Assembly (NCBI GenBank): GCA_905182025.1
Contig: CAJJAA010000038.1
Location: 1 to 64,000, forward strand
Direction: 5' to 3'
Length of the DNA: 64,000 nt
Source: an uncultured OM182 clade bacterium
Lineage (GTDB): Bacteria; Pseudomonadota; Gammaproteobacteria; Pseudomonadales; Azotimanducaceae
Part shown: piece after piece, positions 29,059 through 38,764 of the stretch
Position numbering within the stretch: position 1 is the stretch's first letter
Layout of the letters: each line of letters begins with the position of its first letter
Notes under the pieces: generated by a model
Databases searched by the model: none
What the model saw: only the letters and a program-made list of their open reading frames with translations
What the model was told of the DNA's origin: nothing
Position numbers and translations under genes: made by a program

Positions 29059-29067
29059 TGGTATGAT
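29059..29067 (+). promoter_or_regulatory. Candidate extended -10 promoter upstream of ibaG-murA
   Basis: TG-g-TATGAT (29059-29067) is a good extended -10 element about 85 bp before ibaG; the -35 region is weak. It would give a leader containing the alternative RNA pairings described at 29085-29143. Confidence 0.45.
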
Positions 29068-29084
29068 TGCGTCCTTTTGATATC

Positions 29085-29143
29085 CCCAATTTTGGTTAGG
29101 GATAAATTGGGTCTGCCGACCCAGCTGCACAGTGACAATTGGG
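29085..29143 (+). promoter_or_regulatory. Competing RNA stems in the ibaG-murA leader
   Basis: CCCAATTT (29085-29092) can pair with AAATTGGG (29104-29111) or, less one base, with AATTGGG (29137-29143), which ends 9 bases before the ibaG ATG. A third stem, GGGTC/GACCC (29109-29113 with 29118-29122), shares the GGG of the first pairing. These cannot all form at once, so the leader could switch access to the start region. This is inferred from base pairing only. Confidence 0.4.
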
Positions 29144-29152
29144 CTAAGTAAT

Positions 29153-29380
29153 ATGAATGAAGTTGAATTGAAAGAAATGCTCGAAACCGGCCTAGGCGAT
29201 TGTGAAATCGAGATGGTCGTCGAAGGTAATAAAATCGGTTTGCGGTTGGTTGCGGCCGTATTCTCTGGACTTAATCGGGTAAAGCGACAACAGCTCGTCT
29301 ATAAGTTACTCAATGAAAAGATCAGCTCCGGTGAGATTCACGCTGTTAGCATGTCTTGTCTTACACCAGAAGAAATTTAA
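29153..29380 (+). CDS. ibaG: BolA/IbaG family iron-sulfur metabolism protein
   Basis: This 75-residue protein (from ATG 29153) is a BolA-family member of the IbaG type that pairs with monothiol glutaredoxins in Fe-S cluster handling and acid response. The family pattern is visible: ELKEMLETGLGDCEIEMVVEGNKIGLRLVAAVFSGLNRVKRQQLVYKLLNEKISSGEIHAVSMSCLTPEE, including the FxGxxRVxRQQ-like motif. The ORF-track GTG start adds seven residues. I prefer the ATG because MNEVELKEML is the usual beginning. It lies between mlaB and murA, exactly as in relatives. Confidence 0.94.
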   Translation: MNEVELKEMLETGLGDCEIEMVVEGNKIGLRLVAAVFSGLNRVKRQQLVYKLLNEKISSGEIHAVSMSCLTPEEI

Positions 29381-30667
<1,287 letters not shown>

Positions 30668-30673
30668 TTTTTC

Positions 30674-31321
30674 ATGTCAGATAATCAATTAAATAACGTA
30701 ACAATTGCATTAACAAAGGGCCGCCCCCTTACTCAAGCGTTAGAGTTGCTCTCAAAGATCGGTATTGAGCCGGTGGAAGATATGGCGGTTTCTCGAAAAT
30801 TGGTGTTCGAAACCAATCGCTCGGGGCTCTCTCTCATGGTGCTGCGTAGTGTTGATGTTGCAACCTATGTTGAGCACGGCATTGCTGATATGGGCATGGC
30901 AGGGCGTGATGTCTTGCTAGAGCAAGGAGAGCAGGGGTATTACCAGCCCCTCGATCTGAAAATTGGTGCCTGTGACTTAATGGTCGCAGCATTAGCAGAT
31001 GAAGGTCCTTTGCCTGCTCGGATTAAGGTGGCATCTAAATTTGTAAATATCGCAAAGCGTTATTACGCAGAGAAAGGTGTCCAAGTTGACGTCATCAAGT
31101 TATACGGCGCGATGGAGCTTGCCCCCGTTACTGGGTTGGCTCATCGAATCGTTGATATTGTTGAGACAGGTAACACGCTAAAGGCAAATGGTTTGGTTGC
31201 TATAGAGCATATTGCCAAGGTGACGAGTCGGCTTATTGTTAATAAAACCTCCTTAAAGATGAAGCACGTCGTCATTCAAGGCTTGATTGATGACCTCGCG
31301 CGCGAGGTAAATGGGGAATGA
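30674..31321 (+). CDS. hisG: ATP phosphoribosyltransferase, short form
   Basis: HisG (215 residues) catalyses the first step of histidine synthesis, joining ATP and PRPP. The length and the absence of the C-terminal regulatory domain mark it as the short form (HisGS), which by family knowledge needs the HisZ regulatory subunit. Motifs are IALTKGRPLTQALELLSKIGIEP, DMGMAGRDVLLEQ, KLYGAMELAPVTGLAHRIVDIVETGNTLKANGL. No hisZ is in this window. The hisD start overlaps its stop (ATGA). Confidence 0.96.
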   Translation: MSDNQLNNVTIALTKGRPLTQALELLSKIGIEPVEDMAVSRKLVFETNRSGLSLMVLRSVDVATYVEHGIADMGMAGRDVLLEQGEQGYYQPLDLKIGACDLMVAALADEGPLPARIKVASKFVNIAKRYYAEKGVQVDVIKLYGAMELAPVTGLAHRIVDIVETGNTLKANGLVAIEHIAKVTSRLIVNKTSLKMKHVVIQGLIDDLAREVNGE

Positions 31322-32628
31322 TAAAAAAACTCTCTAGTATCGATGCTGATTTTGATCGGCAATTGTCAGATCTGTTAGCTATGCCTGATGAAAACACAGG
31401 TGATGTTAAGGATATTGTCCGAAAAATAATTGACGATGTGAAGCTACGCGGCGATCAGTCAGTGCTTGAGCTGACAAACAAATTTGATCGCATGGATGTG
31501 GCTAGCATAAGTGAGCTGGAAATATCAAAAGACACAATGGCGCAAGCGCTTACGCGACTTGACCCTCTGGTTGTCGATGCGTTGAAACTATCGATTGATC
31601 GTGTGCGTGTATATCACCAAGAACAGTTAAAAGCGCTTGGCGGAAATAGCCAATGGCAGATAGAAGACGATGAGGGTAACAAGCTCGGGCAAATCATTCG
31701 GCCTATGGAACGTGTTGGTTTGTATGTGCCTGGTGGTAAAGCGTCATATCCCTCATCGGTCATCATGACGTCCGTACCGGCGAGGGTAGCGGGTGTTTCA
31801 GAAATAGTGTTAATGGTGCCGACCCCTGACGGGGTGGTATCAGACACGCTTGTTGCCGCTGCACACCTGTGTGGCGTCGATCGAATGTTTAGGGTTGGAG
31901 GCGCGCAAGCAATTGCTGCGCTGGCTTACGGAACACAATCAATACCTCGTGTCGATAAGATTGTTGGTCCTGGCAATATATTCGTTGCAACAGCCAAGGA
32001 GCTTGTGTTTGGCCAGGTTGGCATCGACATGGTTGCTGGGCCCTCTGAAATTGCAATCGTAGCCGATACGTCCGCTGATCCAGAATGGCTCGCGATGGAT
32101 ATGTTTGCGCAGGCCGAGCACGATGAATTAGCGCAGTCAATTTTGATATCTAGTGATCAAAGCGTACTCGATGCTGTGGAGCAAGAAATCGCCAGAATGC
32201 TGCCAGGTATGGAGAGATCGGCGACGATCTCACAATCTTTAAAAGATAGAGGTGCGTTGATAAAAGTTGAGACGCTAGATCAGGCCTTCGATATCGTTAA
32301 TCGCATTGCACCGGAACATTTGGAATTGGCGATTCTTGAACCCGAACAGAAGCTGCCTCAAATTAGGTTTGCAGGGGCTATTTTCTTAGGGCATCACAGT
32401 GGTGAGGTCGTCGGTGATTACACGGCAGGGCCAAGCCACGTGCTTCCTACCAGTGGTACTGCTCGCTTTGCATCTCCGCTCGGCGTCTACGATTTCCAAG
32501 TACGCTCCTCTGTAGTGAATTGCTCCGCGCGCGGTGCAATAACGCTTAGTAGATCTGCCGCTATCCTTGCGACGCAAGAGGGTCTTGAAGCTCATTCGAA
32601 ATCCGCTCAATACAGGCTGCTGGGCTAA
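31318..32628 (+). CDS. hisD: Histidinol dehydrogenase
   Basis: HisD (436 residues) performs the last two oxidations to histidine with NAD+ and Zn2+. Motifs include GLYVPGGKASYPSSVIMTSVPARVAGV, KIVGPGNIFVATAKELVFGQVGIDMVAGPSEI, AQAEHDELAQSILISS (the Gln/His zinc site) and RIAPEHLELAILEPE (His/Glu catalytic pair). GPSHVLPTSGTARFASPLGVYDF is near the end. The length is normal. In Pseudomonas-like clusters hisC usually follows; here zapE does. Confidence 0.97.
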   Translation: MIKKLSSIDADFDRQLSDLLAMPDENTGDVKDIVRKIIDDVKLRGDQSVLELTNKFDRMDVASISELEISKDTMAQALTRLDPLVVDALKLSIDRVRVYHQEQLKALGGNSQWQIEDDEGNKLGQIIRPMERVGLYVPGGKASYPSSVIMTSVPARVAGVSEIVLMVPTPDGVVSDTLVAAAHLCGVDRMFRVGGAQAIAALAYGTQSIPRVDKIVGPGNIFVATAKELVFGQVGIDMVAGPSEIAIVADTSADPEWLAMDMFAQAEHDELAQSILISSDQSVLDAVEQEIARMLPGMERSATISQSLKDRGALIKVETLDQAFDIVNRIAPEHLELAILEPEQKLPQIRFAGAIFLGHHSGEVVGDYTAGPSHVLPTSGTARFASPLGVYDFQVRSSVVNCSARGAITLSRSAAILATQEGLEAHSKSAQYRLLG

Positions 32629-32638
32629 GTAACATCTG

Positions 32639-33745
32639 ATGTCTAATTCAGGGCCCATGTCAGAATACCAGCGTAGAATCGACTCGGGCGAGTTGCGCGC
32701 TGATCCAGCGCAATACGAAGCAATGGTTCATCTTCAGCGTCTATTTGATGACCTGCTCACAGTCCCAGTCAAAACAGGTTTTCTTTCGAAAATGTTTGGT
32801 TCGCCATCGGTGAATTCAAGTTCTAATAAGATCAAGGGACTCTACTTCTGGGGTGGCGTGGGGCGTGGTAAGACTTTTCTGATGGATGTGTTTTACGACA
32901 CCTTACCGTTCGAGCAGAAGCAACGTATGCACTTTCATCGCTTTATGCGGTATGTCCATAAAGAATTGCATGAGCTTCAGGGAGAATCTGACCCCCTCGA
33001 AAAAATCGCCTCTCGGTTTGCCGCCCGGACTAAAGTGCTCTGTTTTGATGAGTTTTTCGTCAGCGATATCACCGATGCAATGATTCTGGCAGGTCTTTTG
33101 GACGCGATGTTTAGACTTGGAATTGTACTGGTTGCGACATCTAATGTTGAGCCCAAACGTTTATATGAAAACGGCTTGCAACGCAGTAAATTCATGCCCG
33201 CGATTGCCCTGATTCAGGGTCACACACAAACGCTTAATGTCGATGGTGGGGTTGATTATCGGTTAAGGGCATTAGAATCTGCTGAAATTTATCATTTCCC
33301 GCTTGATTCAGGTGCGGATGAGAGTCTCGAGCGGAGTTTTTCCAGTTTGTCACCTGATGCGGGTGCAGTGAACGTCGCGCTAGAGATTGAGGGTCGTGTC
33401 ATTCAGGCGAGGATGGCCGGAGATGGCGTGGTTTGGTTTGATTTTTTAAAAATATGTGACGGTCCCCGCAGCCAGAACGACTATATTGAGCTTGCGATGC
33501 TGTTCCAGACTGTATTGGTTGGCGGTGTACCGCAGTTCACCTCGCAGACTGAAAATGCTGCGCGACGTTTTATCAGCTTGGTTGATGAGTTTTATGATCA
33601 CAATGTTAAGTTGATTTTGTCCGCAGAAGTGGCCATTCTTGATCTTTATGCGGGGGAGCGTCTGAAGTTCGAATTTCAGCGCACGGAGAGCAGATTGCAG
33701 GAAATGCAAAGCCATGAGTACCTATCGCAGGAACATTTACCTTAA
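32639..33745 (+). CDS. zapE: Cell division ATPase ZapE (AFG1-like)
   Basis: ZapE (368 residues) is an AFG1-family P-loop ATPase linked to Z-ring constriction and respiratory membrane quality. It has Walker A WGGVGRGKTFL (about 71-81), Walker B VLCFDEFFVSDITDAMIL and the sensor region LVATSNVEPKRLYENGLQRSKFMPAI, all near family consensus. The start is either ATG 32639 or the ATG six codons later (MSEYQRRI). It lies shortly before rplM-rpsI, as in relatives. Confidence 0.95.
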   Translation: MSNSGPMSEYQRRIDSGELRADPAQYEAMVHLQRLFDDLLTVPVKTGFLSKMFGSPSVNSSSNKIKGLYFWGGVGRGKTFLMDVFYDTLPFEQKQRMHFHRFMRYVHKELHELQGESDPLEKIASRFAARTKVLCFDEFFVSDITDAMILAGLLDAMFRLGIVLVATSNVEPKRLYENGLQRSKFMPAIALIQGHTQTLNVDGGVDYRLRALESAEIYHFPLDSGADESLERSFSSLSPDAGAVNVALEIEGRVIQARMAGDGVVWFDFLKICDGPRSQNDYIELAMLFQTVLVGGVPQFTSQTENAARRFISLVDEFYDHNVKLILSAEVAILDLYAGERLKFEFQRTESRLQEMQSHEYLSQEHLP

Positions 33746-33780
33746 TTCGTAAAAAAAGCTGCTAAATCAATCATATCGGG

Positions 33781-33809
33781 TTGCGTAGGTAGTGCCGAAT
33801 CAGTAAGAT
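33781..33809 (+). promoter_or_regulatory. Sigma-70 promoter of rplM-rpsI
   Basis: TTGCGT (33781-33786), a 17-base spacer and TAAGAT (33804-33809) are followed by a GC-rich stretch (tcgcgctcc), as often seen at ribosomal-protein promoters. Transcription would begin near 33816, about 36 bases before the preferred rplM start at 33852. Confidence 0.65.
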
Positions 33810-33851
33810 TCGCGCTCCAATTTCCCCCTTGTGGACATTAAGAGTCATACT

Positions 33852-34280
33852 GTGAAAACATATTCTGCAAAGAAAGAAACCGCCAGACACAACTGGTTTG
33901 TTGTTGATGCAACAGACAAAACCCTCGGTCGCATGGCAACTGAAATTGCCAATCGCTTACGTGGCAAGCATAAGGCGGAATACACCCCGCACGTTGATAC
34001 CGGCGACTACGTCGTTGTCGTCAATGCTGAAAAGGTAAAGGTCACGGGTAACAAAGCGGCCGACAAGAACTATTACCATCATACCGGCTACCCAGGTGGT
34101 ATAAAATCCATCTCCTTTGAGAAGCTTATCGATAAAGCGCCTGAGCGTGCCATCGAAGCTGCCGTTAAGGGTATGATGCCTAAGAACAAACTTAGTCGAG
34201 CCATGCTTGGTAAACTCAAAGTTTACGCCGGTAATGAGCATCCACATTCAGCACAACAGCCTCAAGCACTTGAGCTATAG
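33852..34280 (+). CDS. rplM: 50S ribosomal protein L13
   Basis: L13 (142 residues from GTG 33852) is an early assembly protein of the 50S subunit. The sequence [54 protein letters not shown] and the signature region [36 protein letters not shown] are unmistakable. The ORF-track start (GTG 33831) adds seven residues and lies close to the predicted transcription start, so the inner GTG is preferred and gives the standard length. It heads the operon with rpsI. Confidence 0.97.
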   Translation: MKTYSAKKETARHNWFVVDATDKTLGRMATEIANRLRGKHKAEYTPHVDTGDYVVVVNAEKVKVTGNKAADKNYYHHTGYPGGIKSISFEKLIDKAPERAIEAAVKGMMPKNKLSRAMLGKLKVYAGNEHPHSAQQPQALEL

Positions 34281-34295
34281 TAGAAAGGTCGAGTT

Positions 34296-34682
34296 ATGAC
34301 ACAGCATTACGGTACAGGTCGAAGAAAATCATCTAAAGCACGGGTGTTCATGTCTGCCGGTGAAGGCAAGATTATGGTCAACAACCGACCTCTTGATGAG
34401 TATTTTGGACGTGAGACAGCGCGGATGATCGTCAGACAGCCGCTTGAGCTTGTTGAGATGACTGACAAGTTTGACCTCTACGTCACTGTTAACGGTGGCG
34501 GCGGATCTGGTCAGGCTGGCGCAATTCGGCACGGTATAACCCGCGCCTTGATGGAATATGATGAAACACTTCGGCCATCACTGCGAAAAGCCGGTTTTGT
34601 CACGCGTGATGCGCGTGCAGTAGAGCGGAAGAAAGTCGGTCTGAGAAAGGCACGTAAGAAGCCTCAGTTCTCCAAACGATAA
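34296..34682 (+). CDS. rpsI: 30S ribosomal protein S9
   Basis: S9 (128 residues) is a 30S head protein whose C-terminal tail reaches the P-site tRNA. The family text is clear: [59 protein letters not shown] and the basic tail [18 protein letters not shown] ending in the conserved Lys-Arg. It follows rplM by 15 bases with an aaaggtcg ribosome site. A weak 9-bp stem (34692-34700 with 34725-34733) without a T-run follows the stop. Confidence 0.98.
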   Translation: MTQHYGTGRRKSSKARVFMSAGEGKIMVNNRPLDEYFGRETARMIVRQPLELVEMTDKFDLYVTVNGGGGSGQAGAIRHGITRALMEYDETLRPSLRKAGFVTRDARAVERKKVGLRKARKKPQFSKR

Positions 34683-34775
34683 GTTCACTTGTTTCTGTCG
34701 GTCATACCTTCTTGAGGGTTTCTGACAGAAACAACAAAGAAACCTGCTTGAAGCCACAATTCTGTAACGGAACAT

Positions 34776-34783
34776 GGTAAAAT
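34776..34783 (+). promoter_or_regulatory. Candidate extended -10 promoter of petABC
   Basis: TG-TAAAAT (the gTAAAAT box at 34778-34783 preceded by TGG) lies about 70 bp before petA. The -35 region is poor, which is tolerated with extended -10 elements. A T7 run follows downstream in the leader. Confidence 0.4.
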
Positions 34784-34850
34784 CGGCGGGTTTTTTTACG
34801 GGCGAAATTTGGCCCATGATTCGTAATACAAAATATTAGGAGAAGTCTCC

Positions 34851-35450
34851 GTGAGTGATGACGGTACCAACAAGGGGCGACGAAATTTCCTCATTGGCGC
34901 CACCTCTGTTGTAGGAACAGCCGGTGTAGCTGGTGTAGCGGTCCCATTTCTTGGATCTTGGAATCCAAGTGCGAAAGCATTAGCGGCAGGCGCTGCTATA
35001 AAAGTCGATGTGAGTAAAATGAAGCCGGGTGAGATCCTCGGACCAATACCTGCATGGCGTGATAAGCCTGTGTTTGTTGTTCGGCGAACGCAAGAACAGT
35101 TAGACATGTTGAGTGAGGATATTGGACGTTTAGCTGACCCAGACTCCCTCGAGGAGCAGCAGCCCGAATACGCGCAAAACGAAACCCGATCAATTAAGCC
35201 TGAGTTTCTTGTGTTACTAGGTATTTGTACCCATTTGAGTTGTTCGCCAAAATTCCATCCAGAAGTAGTTGCAACCACCTTCGACTCAACTTGGACTGGC
35301 GGATTTTATTGCCCCTGTCACGGATCGAAATTTGATTTAGCTGGACGGGTTTTTAGTGGCGTACCTGCGCCGACTAATCTGGAAGTGCCTCCTCATTACT
35401 TTGAGTCAGACGCGGTCTTGGTCATAGGTGAAGATGAGGGAGTTGCATAA
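34851..35450 (+). CDS. petA: Ubiquinol-cytochrome c reductase, Rieske iron-sulfur subunit
   Basis: The Rieske protein (199 residues) takes the first electron from ubiquinol in the bc1 complex. A Tat signal/anchor (RRNFLIGATSVVGTAGVAGVAVPFLG) is followed by the soluble cluster domain with LGICTHLSCSPKF and GGFYCPCHGSKFD. These supply two Cys and two His for the 2Fe-2S centre, plus the disulfide cysteines. The second motif residue is Ser (CTHLSC) where Gly is common. The start is GTG after an aggaga ribosome site. petB starts on its last base. Confidence 0.97.
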   Translation: MSDDGTNKGRRNFLIGATSVVGTAGVAGVAVPFLGSWNPSAKALAAGAAIKVDVSKMKPGEILGPIPAWRDKPVFVVRRTQEQLDMLSEDIGRLADPDSLEEQQPEYAQNETRSIKPEFLVLLGICTHLSCSPKFHPEVVATTFDSTWTGGFYCPCHGSKFDLAGRVFSGVPAPTNLEVPPHYFESDAVLVIGEDEGVA

Positions 35451-36709
35451 TGGCGTCAATTGAACAGTCATTTAAAGAGATAATGGAGTGGGTTGACGAC
35501 AGACTGCCCGTTACCGAGACTTATGAAAAGCATATGTCCAAATACTGGGCACCTAAAAACTTCAATATTTGGTACATTTTCGGTGTCCTAGCATTTGTTG
35601 TTTTGGTGAACCAGCTGTTAACCGGCATCTGGCTCACAATGAGCTATGTACCGACTGGTGAGGGCGCTTTTGCCTCCGTTGAATATATTATGCGAGATGT
35701 CGAGTATGGCTGGATGCTGCGTTATATGCATTCGACCGGTGCATCAGCATTTTTTGTTGTGGTCTATTTACACATGTTCCGTGGCTTGCTTTATGGCTCT
35801 TATCAGAAGCCTAGAGAGCTCATTTGGGTCTTCGGCATGCTGATCTACCTCGCGTTGATGGCAGAAGGTTTCTTCGGCTATCTGCTTCCCTGGGGCAACA
35901 TGTCCTATTGGGGTGCGCAGGTAATTGTTTCTTTGGCAGGTGCTATTCCTGTTGTCGGTGATGATCTGATGGTTTGGGTTCGCGGTGACTTCAATATGTC
36001 CGGCGTAACATTGAATCGCTTTTTTGCCTTACATGTTGTGTTGGTGCCTATCGTCCTGCTCGTGTTGGTTGTTCTTCATATTCTTGCGCTGCATGAAGTC
36101 GGATCAAACAACCCTGATGGCGTCGATATTAAGAAGCATTTGGATGAAAACGGTCGTCCATTGGATGGCATTCAGTTCCATCCCTACTACACGATCGGAC
36201 ACGATCTACCCGCTATCGTGCTTTTCCTATTCATTTTCTGTGCAGTGATGTTCTTCTATCCAGATGGCGGCGGCTATTTCATTGAACATCCTAATTACGA
36301 ACCTGCTGATCCGTTGAAGACACCCGAGTTAATTGCTCCGGTTTGGTATTACACGCCATTTTATTCGATGCTTCGCGCAGCTACCTTTCCGCTATTGGGT
36401 ATGACGGCCAAGTTTTGGGGCTTAGTGGTTATGGCGGGCGCAATTGCTATTTTGTTTGTCGTACCATGGCTTGATAGATCGCCAGTGAAATCGATGCGCT
36501 ACAAAGGTTGGGGTAGTAAGATTTCTCTGACGCTGTTTATCATTTCCTTTTTTATCCTTGGTTATCTCGGCACGGTCCATCCGACCCCCGGGCGAACGTT
36601 ATTGGCTCAAATATGTACCGCGATTTATTTTGGTTTCTTCCTGCTTATGCCTTGGTATACCAGCGTTGAAAAGACCAAGCCAGTACCAGACAGGGTGACA
36701 ATAAAATGA
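35450..36709 (+). CDS. petB: Ubiquinol-cytochrome c reductase, cytochrome b subunit
   Basis: Cytochrome b (419 residues) carries hemes bL and bH and both quinone sites. Visible are the heme-binding helices (YGWMLRYMHSTGASAFFVVVYLHMFRGLLYGSY and LNRFFALHVVLVPIVLLVLVVLHILALHEVGS), the Qo helix with GYLLPWGNMSYWGAQVI, and the PEW-like loop written as LIAPVWYYTPFYSMLRA. At least eight membrane helices are present. It overlaps petA by one base and petC by four, so the three subunits are translated as a unit. Confidence 0.97.
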   Translation: MASIEQSFKEIMEWVDDRLPVTETYEKHMSKYWAPKNFNIWYIFGVLAFVVLVNQLLTGIWLTMSYVPTGEGAFASVEYIMRDVEYGWMLRYMHSTGASAFFVVVYLHMFRGLLYGSYQKPRELIWVFGMLIYLALMAEGFFGYLLPWGNMSYWGAQVIVSLAGAIPVVGDDLMVWVRGDFNMSGVTLNRFFALHVVLVPIVLLVLVVLHILALHEVGSNNPDGVDIKKHLDENGRPLDGIQFHPYYTIGHDLPAIVLFLFIFCAVMFFYPDGGGYFIEHPNYEPADPLKTPELIAPVWYYTPFYSMLRAATFPLLGMTAKFWGLVVMAGAIAILFVVPWLDRSPVKSMRYKGWGSKISLTLFIISFFILGYLGTVHPTPGRTLLAQICTAIYFGFFLLMPWYTSVEKTKPVPDRVTIK

Positions 36710-37527
36710 ATAGAAGACTGTTTGCCTTATTACTCGTTATTTTTCCTGGCATAGCCTTCGCTGCAGGTGGAGGTTATCCACTTGATCATATGACGCCTAA
36801 TTTAGATGACAAAGCGTCATTACAACGAGGTGCCCAAACATATATGAACTACTGTTTAGGCTGCCACTCTTTGCAGTATCAGCGCTACAAGAGAACTGCG
36901 GACGACTTGGAAATTCCAGAAGGTCTAATGCTCGAACACATGGTTTTTGATCCGAATACTAAGATCGGTGACCTGATCGAAAATAACATGTCGAAAGAGA
37001 ACGCAAAATTCTGGTTTGGCGCTGCGCCGCCTGATTTGACGCTTCATAGCAATTTGAAAGGTGGTCCCGATTGGTTGTACACCTATTTAAGAACATTTTA
37101 CGAAGATGATTCACGTCCATTAGGGGTCAACAATCTCGTTTTCGAGAATGTCGGGATGCCACACGTGTTAGCGGGATTGCAGGGTCGACAGGTTAGACCT
37201 GAGTGTATGCAAGTGCCAAGAATAGCCAGTAATGGCGGTGTTGTTCGCGACCCTATCACTATTGAGATTGTCACTGAAGAAATGTGTGGAACGGACTTGC
37301 TTGATGCCGGCCATTACCCTTTAGTGAAAGTGGAAGGTACAGGGTCAATGAGTTCGGATGAATATGACACGTTGGTATATGATCTCGCTAACTTTATGTA
37401 CTACGTAGGCGAACCCGCTCGTATGGATCGTACTCGTATCGGCGTATATGTGTTGTTGTTCCTTGCATTTTTCTATGTCTTTGCTTTGTTGCTCGGGCGA
37501 GAGTACGAAAAGGAATTTCATAAGTAG
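36706..37527 (+). CDS. petC: Ubiquinol-cytochrome c reductase, cytochrome c1 subunit
   Basis: Cytochrome c1 (273 residues) passes electrons from the Rieske centre to cytochrome c. A cleavable signal (LLVIFPGIAFAAGG) leads to the heme motif YCLGCHSLQ (Cys50, Cys53, His54). The family segments FGAAPPDLTLHSNLKGGPDWLYTYLRTFYEDDSRPLGVNNLVFENVGMPHVL follow. The C-terminal membrane anchor is IGVYVLLFLAFFYVFALLLGREYEKE. It is the last gene of petABC, with sspA following after 58 bases. Confidence 0.97.
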   Translation: MNRRLFALLLVIFPGIAFAAGGGYPLDHMTPNLDDKASLQRGAQTYMNYCLGCHSLQYQRYKRTADDLEIPEGLMLEHMVFDPNTKIGDLIENNMSKENAKFWFGAAPPDLTLHSNLKGGPDWLYTYLRTFYEDDSRPLGVNNLVFENVGMPHVLAGLQGRQVRPECMQVPRIASNGGVVRDPITIEIVTEEMCGTDLLDAGHYPLVKVEGTGSMSSDEYDTLVYDLANFMYYVGEPARMDRTRIGVYVLLFLAFFYVFALLLGREYEKEFHK

Positions 37528-37585
37528 CGATAGCTCTCCGAGTCATCGTTACTATTTATTAATACCATAACTGAGAGGTGAACAG

Positions 37586-38218
37586 ATGGGCGTAGTCGCA
37601 AAGCACTCATCGATGATTTTCTATTCGAATGGCGATGACCACTATAGTCAGCGTGTTCGTTTGGTGTTGGCCGAGAAAGGCGTCGCCGTAGATATCGTTG
37701 ATGTAGATCCACGCAACATGCCAGAGGATCTGGTAGACCTCAACCCGTACCATAGTTTGCCAACACTGGTAGACAGAGATTTGGTGCTTTATGAATCCCA
37801 GGTGATCATGGAGTACTTGGATGAGCGTTTTCCGCATCCGCCACTGTTACCCGTTTACCCTGTCGCACGTGCACAGAGTCGGTTATATATTTACCGAATT
37901 CAACGAGATTGGTGTGGCGCGGTCGATATGATCGTTGCAGGTAAATCTAAAGAAAATGTGATTGAGAAGGCCCGAAAGGAGCTGAGAGAAAGCCTCGTTT
38001 CAATTGCGCCAGTCTTTGCTGACAAGCCTTATTTCATGAGTGAAGAGTTTACCTTGGTAGACTGTTGTGTCGCTCCGATTTTGTGGCGCTTGCCGCAGTT
38101 GGGAATTGAGCTGCCGCCGAAACATGGTAAACCGATTCTCGATTATATGGATCGCATTTTTGATCGTGATGCCTTTCAAGCAAGCTTGTCTGAAGCTGAA
38201 TTAGATATGAGGGATTAG
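37586..38218 (+). CDS. sspA: Stringent starvation protein A
   Basis: SspA (210 residues) has a glutathione-transferase fold without the enzyme activity. In studied species it binds RNA polymerase and supports stress, virulence or phage genes. The N-terminal thioredoxin-like part reads [78 protein letters not shown], which is diagnostic. The helical C-terminal domain includes [29 protein letters not shown]. It follows petABC and precedes sspB, the standard order. Confidence 0.96.
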   Translation: MGVVAKHSSMIFYSNGDDHYSQRVRLVLAEKGVAVDIVDVDPRNMPEDLVDLNPYHSLPTLVDRDLVLYESQVIMEYLDERFPHPPLLPVYPVARAQSRLYIYRIQRDWCGAVDMIVAGKSKENVIEKARKELRESLVSIAPVFADKPYFMSEEFTLVDCCVAPILWRLPQLGIELPPKHGKPILDYMDRIFDRDAFQASLSEAELDMRD

Positions 38219-38276
38219 TCGAGCCAGCGGTGCTCGTTTCCTCATTTCCTGTCGACATCCTATGTGATAGATCGCT

Positions 38277-38660
38277 ATGACCATGACTTCATCAGTGCCG
38301 TACCTTTTACGCGCAATCAATGAATGGATTGTCGACAATGGCTGTACGCCTTATTTAATACTCGACGCTGAGAAAGAAGATACCAGCGTTCCTCGAGAGT
38401 ATGTTAAGGACGGTCAGATTGTCTTGAACATCAGTATGAATGCGATTCGCGACTTCATCGTAACAGACGAACACGTCATGTTTAGTGGCCGATTCGGTGG
38501 CGTACCACATGAGATATATGCGCGAATTGATGCTGTCATTGGGATTGTCGCGAAGGAAAATGGCGAAGGCATGTGGTTTCCCAAAGAGGAAACCGACTCG
38601 GAGCCACCTCCAGAGCGTCAGCCAAAAAAGGGTCCGCCGTCGCTCAAGGTGATTAAATGA
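38277..38660 (+). CDS. sspB: ClpXP adaptor, stringent starvation protein B
   Basis: SspB (127 residues) binds ssrA-tagged peptides and delivers them to ClpXP. The substrate-binding domain is intact: PYLLRAINEWIVDNGCTPYLILDAEKE, VPREYVKDGQIVLNISMNAIRDFIVTDEHVMFSGRFGGVPHEIYARIDAVIGIVAKENGEGMWF. A flexible linker leads to the short basic ClpX-binding tail (PPSLKVIK). An intrinsic terminator follows. The start could also be the ATG two codons inside. Confidence 0.96.
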   Translation: MTMTSSVPYLLRAINEWIVDNGCTPYLILDAEKEDTSVPREYVKDGQIVLNISMNAIRDFIVTDEHVMFSGRFGGVPHEIYARIDAVIGIVAKENGEGMWFPKEETDSEPPPERQPKKGPPSLKVIK

Positions 38661-38704
38661 GTCGTTCACGATGCGGCCATGGGCTTTAACGAGTCGAAGT
38701 CCCC

Positions 38705-38754
38705 TAGGCTAAGCGGTGTTGCAGGCACGCAAGTGGAGCCACCAGCCTATTTTT
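38705..38754 (+). terminator. Intrinsic terminator after sspB
   Basis: TAGGCT (38705-38710) pairs with AGCCTA (38744-38749), GGTG pairs with CACC inside it, and TTGC with GCAA near the tip; five T follow at once (38750-38754). This is the best intrinsic terminator seen in the window and separates sspB from the convergent dolP gene. Confidence 0.65.
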
Positions 38755-38764
38755 CGCGCAGCGC

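Noticed and set aside
34692-34733. Terminator after rpsI
   Set aside because: The 9-bp stem has a 24-base loop and no T-run; too weak to list as a terminator.
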